A DNA stretch of 5,759 nt. It comes from an uncultured Desulfovibrio sp. (lineage in GTDB: Bacteria > Desulfobacterota > Desulfovibrionia > Desulfovibrionales > Desulfovibrionaceae). Of the stretch, positions 5,621-5,759 are shown piece after piece (within the stretch, counting starts at the first letter, position 1; every line of letters starts with the position of its first letter). Location: the NCBI GenBank assembly GCA_947177645.1, contig CAMWVJ010000092.1:1-5759 (forward strand), read 5' to 3'. Both the position numbers and the translations under genes were made by a program. Below the pieces are notes generated by a model. It made no database searches. It saw nothing but the letters and a program-made list of their open reading frames with translations, and had not been told where the DNA came from.

Positions 5621-5759
5621 GACGGCGCCCCGCACAAAGACCAAGGACGGCGCGGCCCCGCAGGGGCGCGGCCGCGGGGGAAAAAAGGAAAAGGGCGGGA
5701 GAGTGCGCCCGGGGGCCCCGGGGAGGGGGGGGGGGTGACGGCCCCGGGCCCCCCCGGGG
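5621..5759. other. Non-coding, low-complexity right end, possible contig edge
   Basis: No gene is visible. Just after the Fe-S gene, GCGCCCC (5625-5631) can pair with GGGGCGC (5663-5669), or alternatively GCCCC (5655-5659) with GGGGC (5663-5667) around the loop GCA. No T-tract follows, only AAAAAA at 5681-5686, so an intrinsic terminator is not supported on the + strand. From about 5671 the sequence turns into G-rich and C-rich runs, including 11 consecutive G at 5725-5735, quite unlike the rest of the window. Confidence 0.5.

Noticed and set aside
2705..5644. A 979-codon open frame on the minus strand opposite the whole dehydrogenase operon.
   Set aside because: It is rich in His, Ala, Gly, Arg and Glu with no recognisable domain, and mirrors two unmistakable genes on the other strand. 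Long antisense frames are expected where the third codon position is nearly always G or C. It also runs into the low-complexity end of the window.
5651..5686. GC hairpin followed by AAAAAA after the Fe-S gene as an intrinsic terminator.
   Set aside because: On the + strand the hairpin is followed by A rather than T, and on the minus strand the T-run comes before the hairpin rather than after it, so neither direction gives the canonical arrangement.

Overview
This is a GC-rich stretch (third codon positions almost all G or C) that looks like the chromosome of a flagellated anaerobe that oxidises lactate or glycolate. My best guess is a member of the Desulfovibrionaceae. That rests on three things: the protein style of the FliI and PilZ-type genes, a GlcD-type flavoprotein followed directly by a 432-residue two-ferredoxin/two-CCG iron-sulfur protein (the arrangement known for Desulfovibrio D-lactate dehydrogenases), and a GCTAGAGT-type -10 promoter. 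The assignment is inference; there is no rRNA or other marker gene here.

Layout. (1) Positions 2-217: the acidic C-terminal end of a protein on the + strand, probably FliH by position. (2) Positions 279-1778: fliI, the flagellar export ATPase, with every catalytic motif intact but with an insertion of about 40 residues before the ATPase core and a Pro/Gln-rich C-terminal tail. No fliJ follows. (3) Positions 1800-2612, minus strand, convergent with fliI: a two-part PilZ-domain protein, a likely c-di-GMP receptor and possible flagellar brake. (4) Positions 2613-2932: a 320-bp divergent intergenic region with two back-to-back sigma70-like promoters and a GC-rich, hairpin-rich leader of about 215 nt ahead of the next operon. 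(5) Positions 2933-4318 and 4322-5620: a tightly coupled pair encoding an FAD-dependent D-2-hydroxyacid (D-lactate/glycolate) dehydrogenase and its iron-sulfur electron-transfer partner. (6) Positions 5621-5759: a non-coding tail that degenerates into G/C homopolymers and looks like a contig end.

How the genes work together. FliH and FliI belong to the cytoplasmic ATPase of the flagellar export apparatus. The convergent PilZ protein could connect c-di-GMP to motility, which makes the left half a motility block. The right half is a separate metabolic operon: the flavoprotein takes electrons from a 2-hydroxyacid, and the Fe-S subunit passes them on to the membrane or another carrier. I found no CRISPR array, transposon, tRNA, rRNA or clear horizontally acquired island. 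I see no convincing evidence of an entirely new system. The points most worth checking are the FliI insertion, the missing fliJ, and the structured leader upstream of the dehydrogenase operon.
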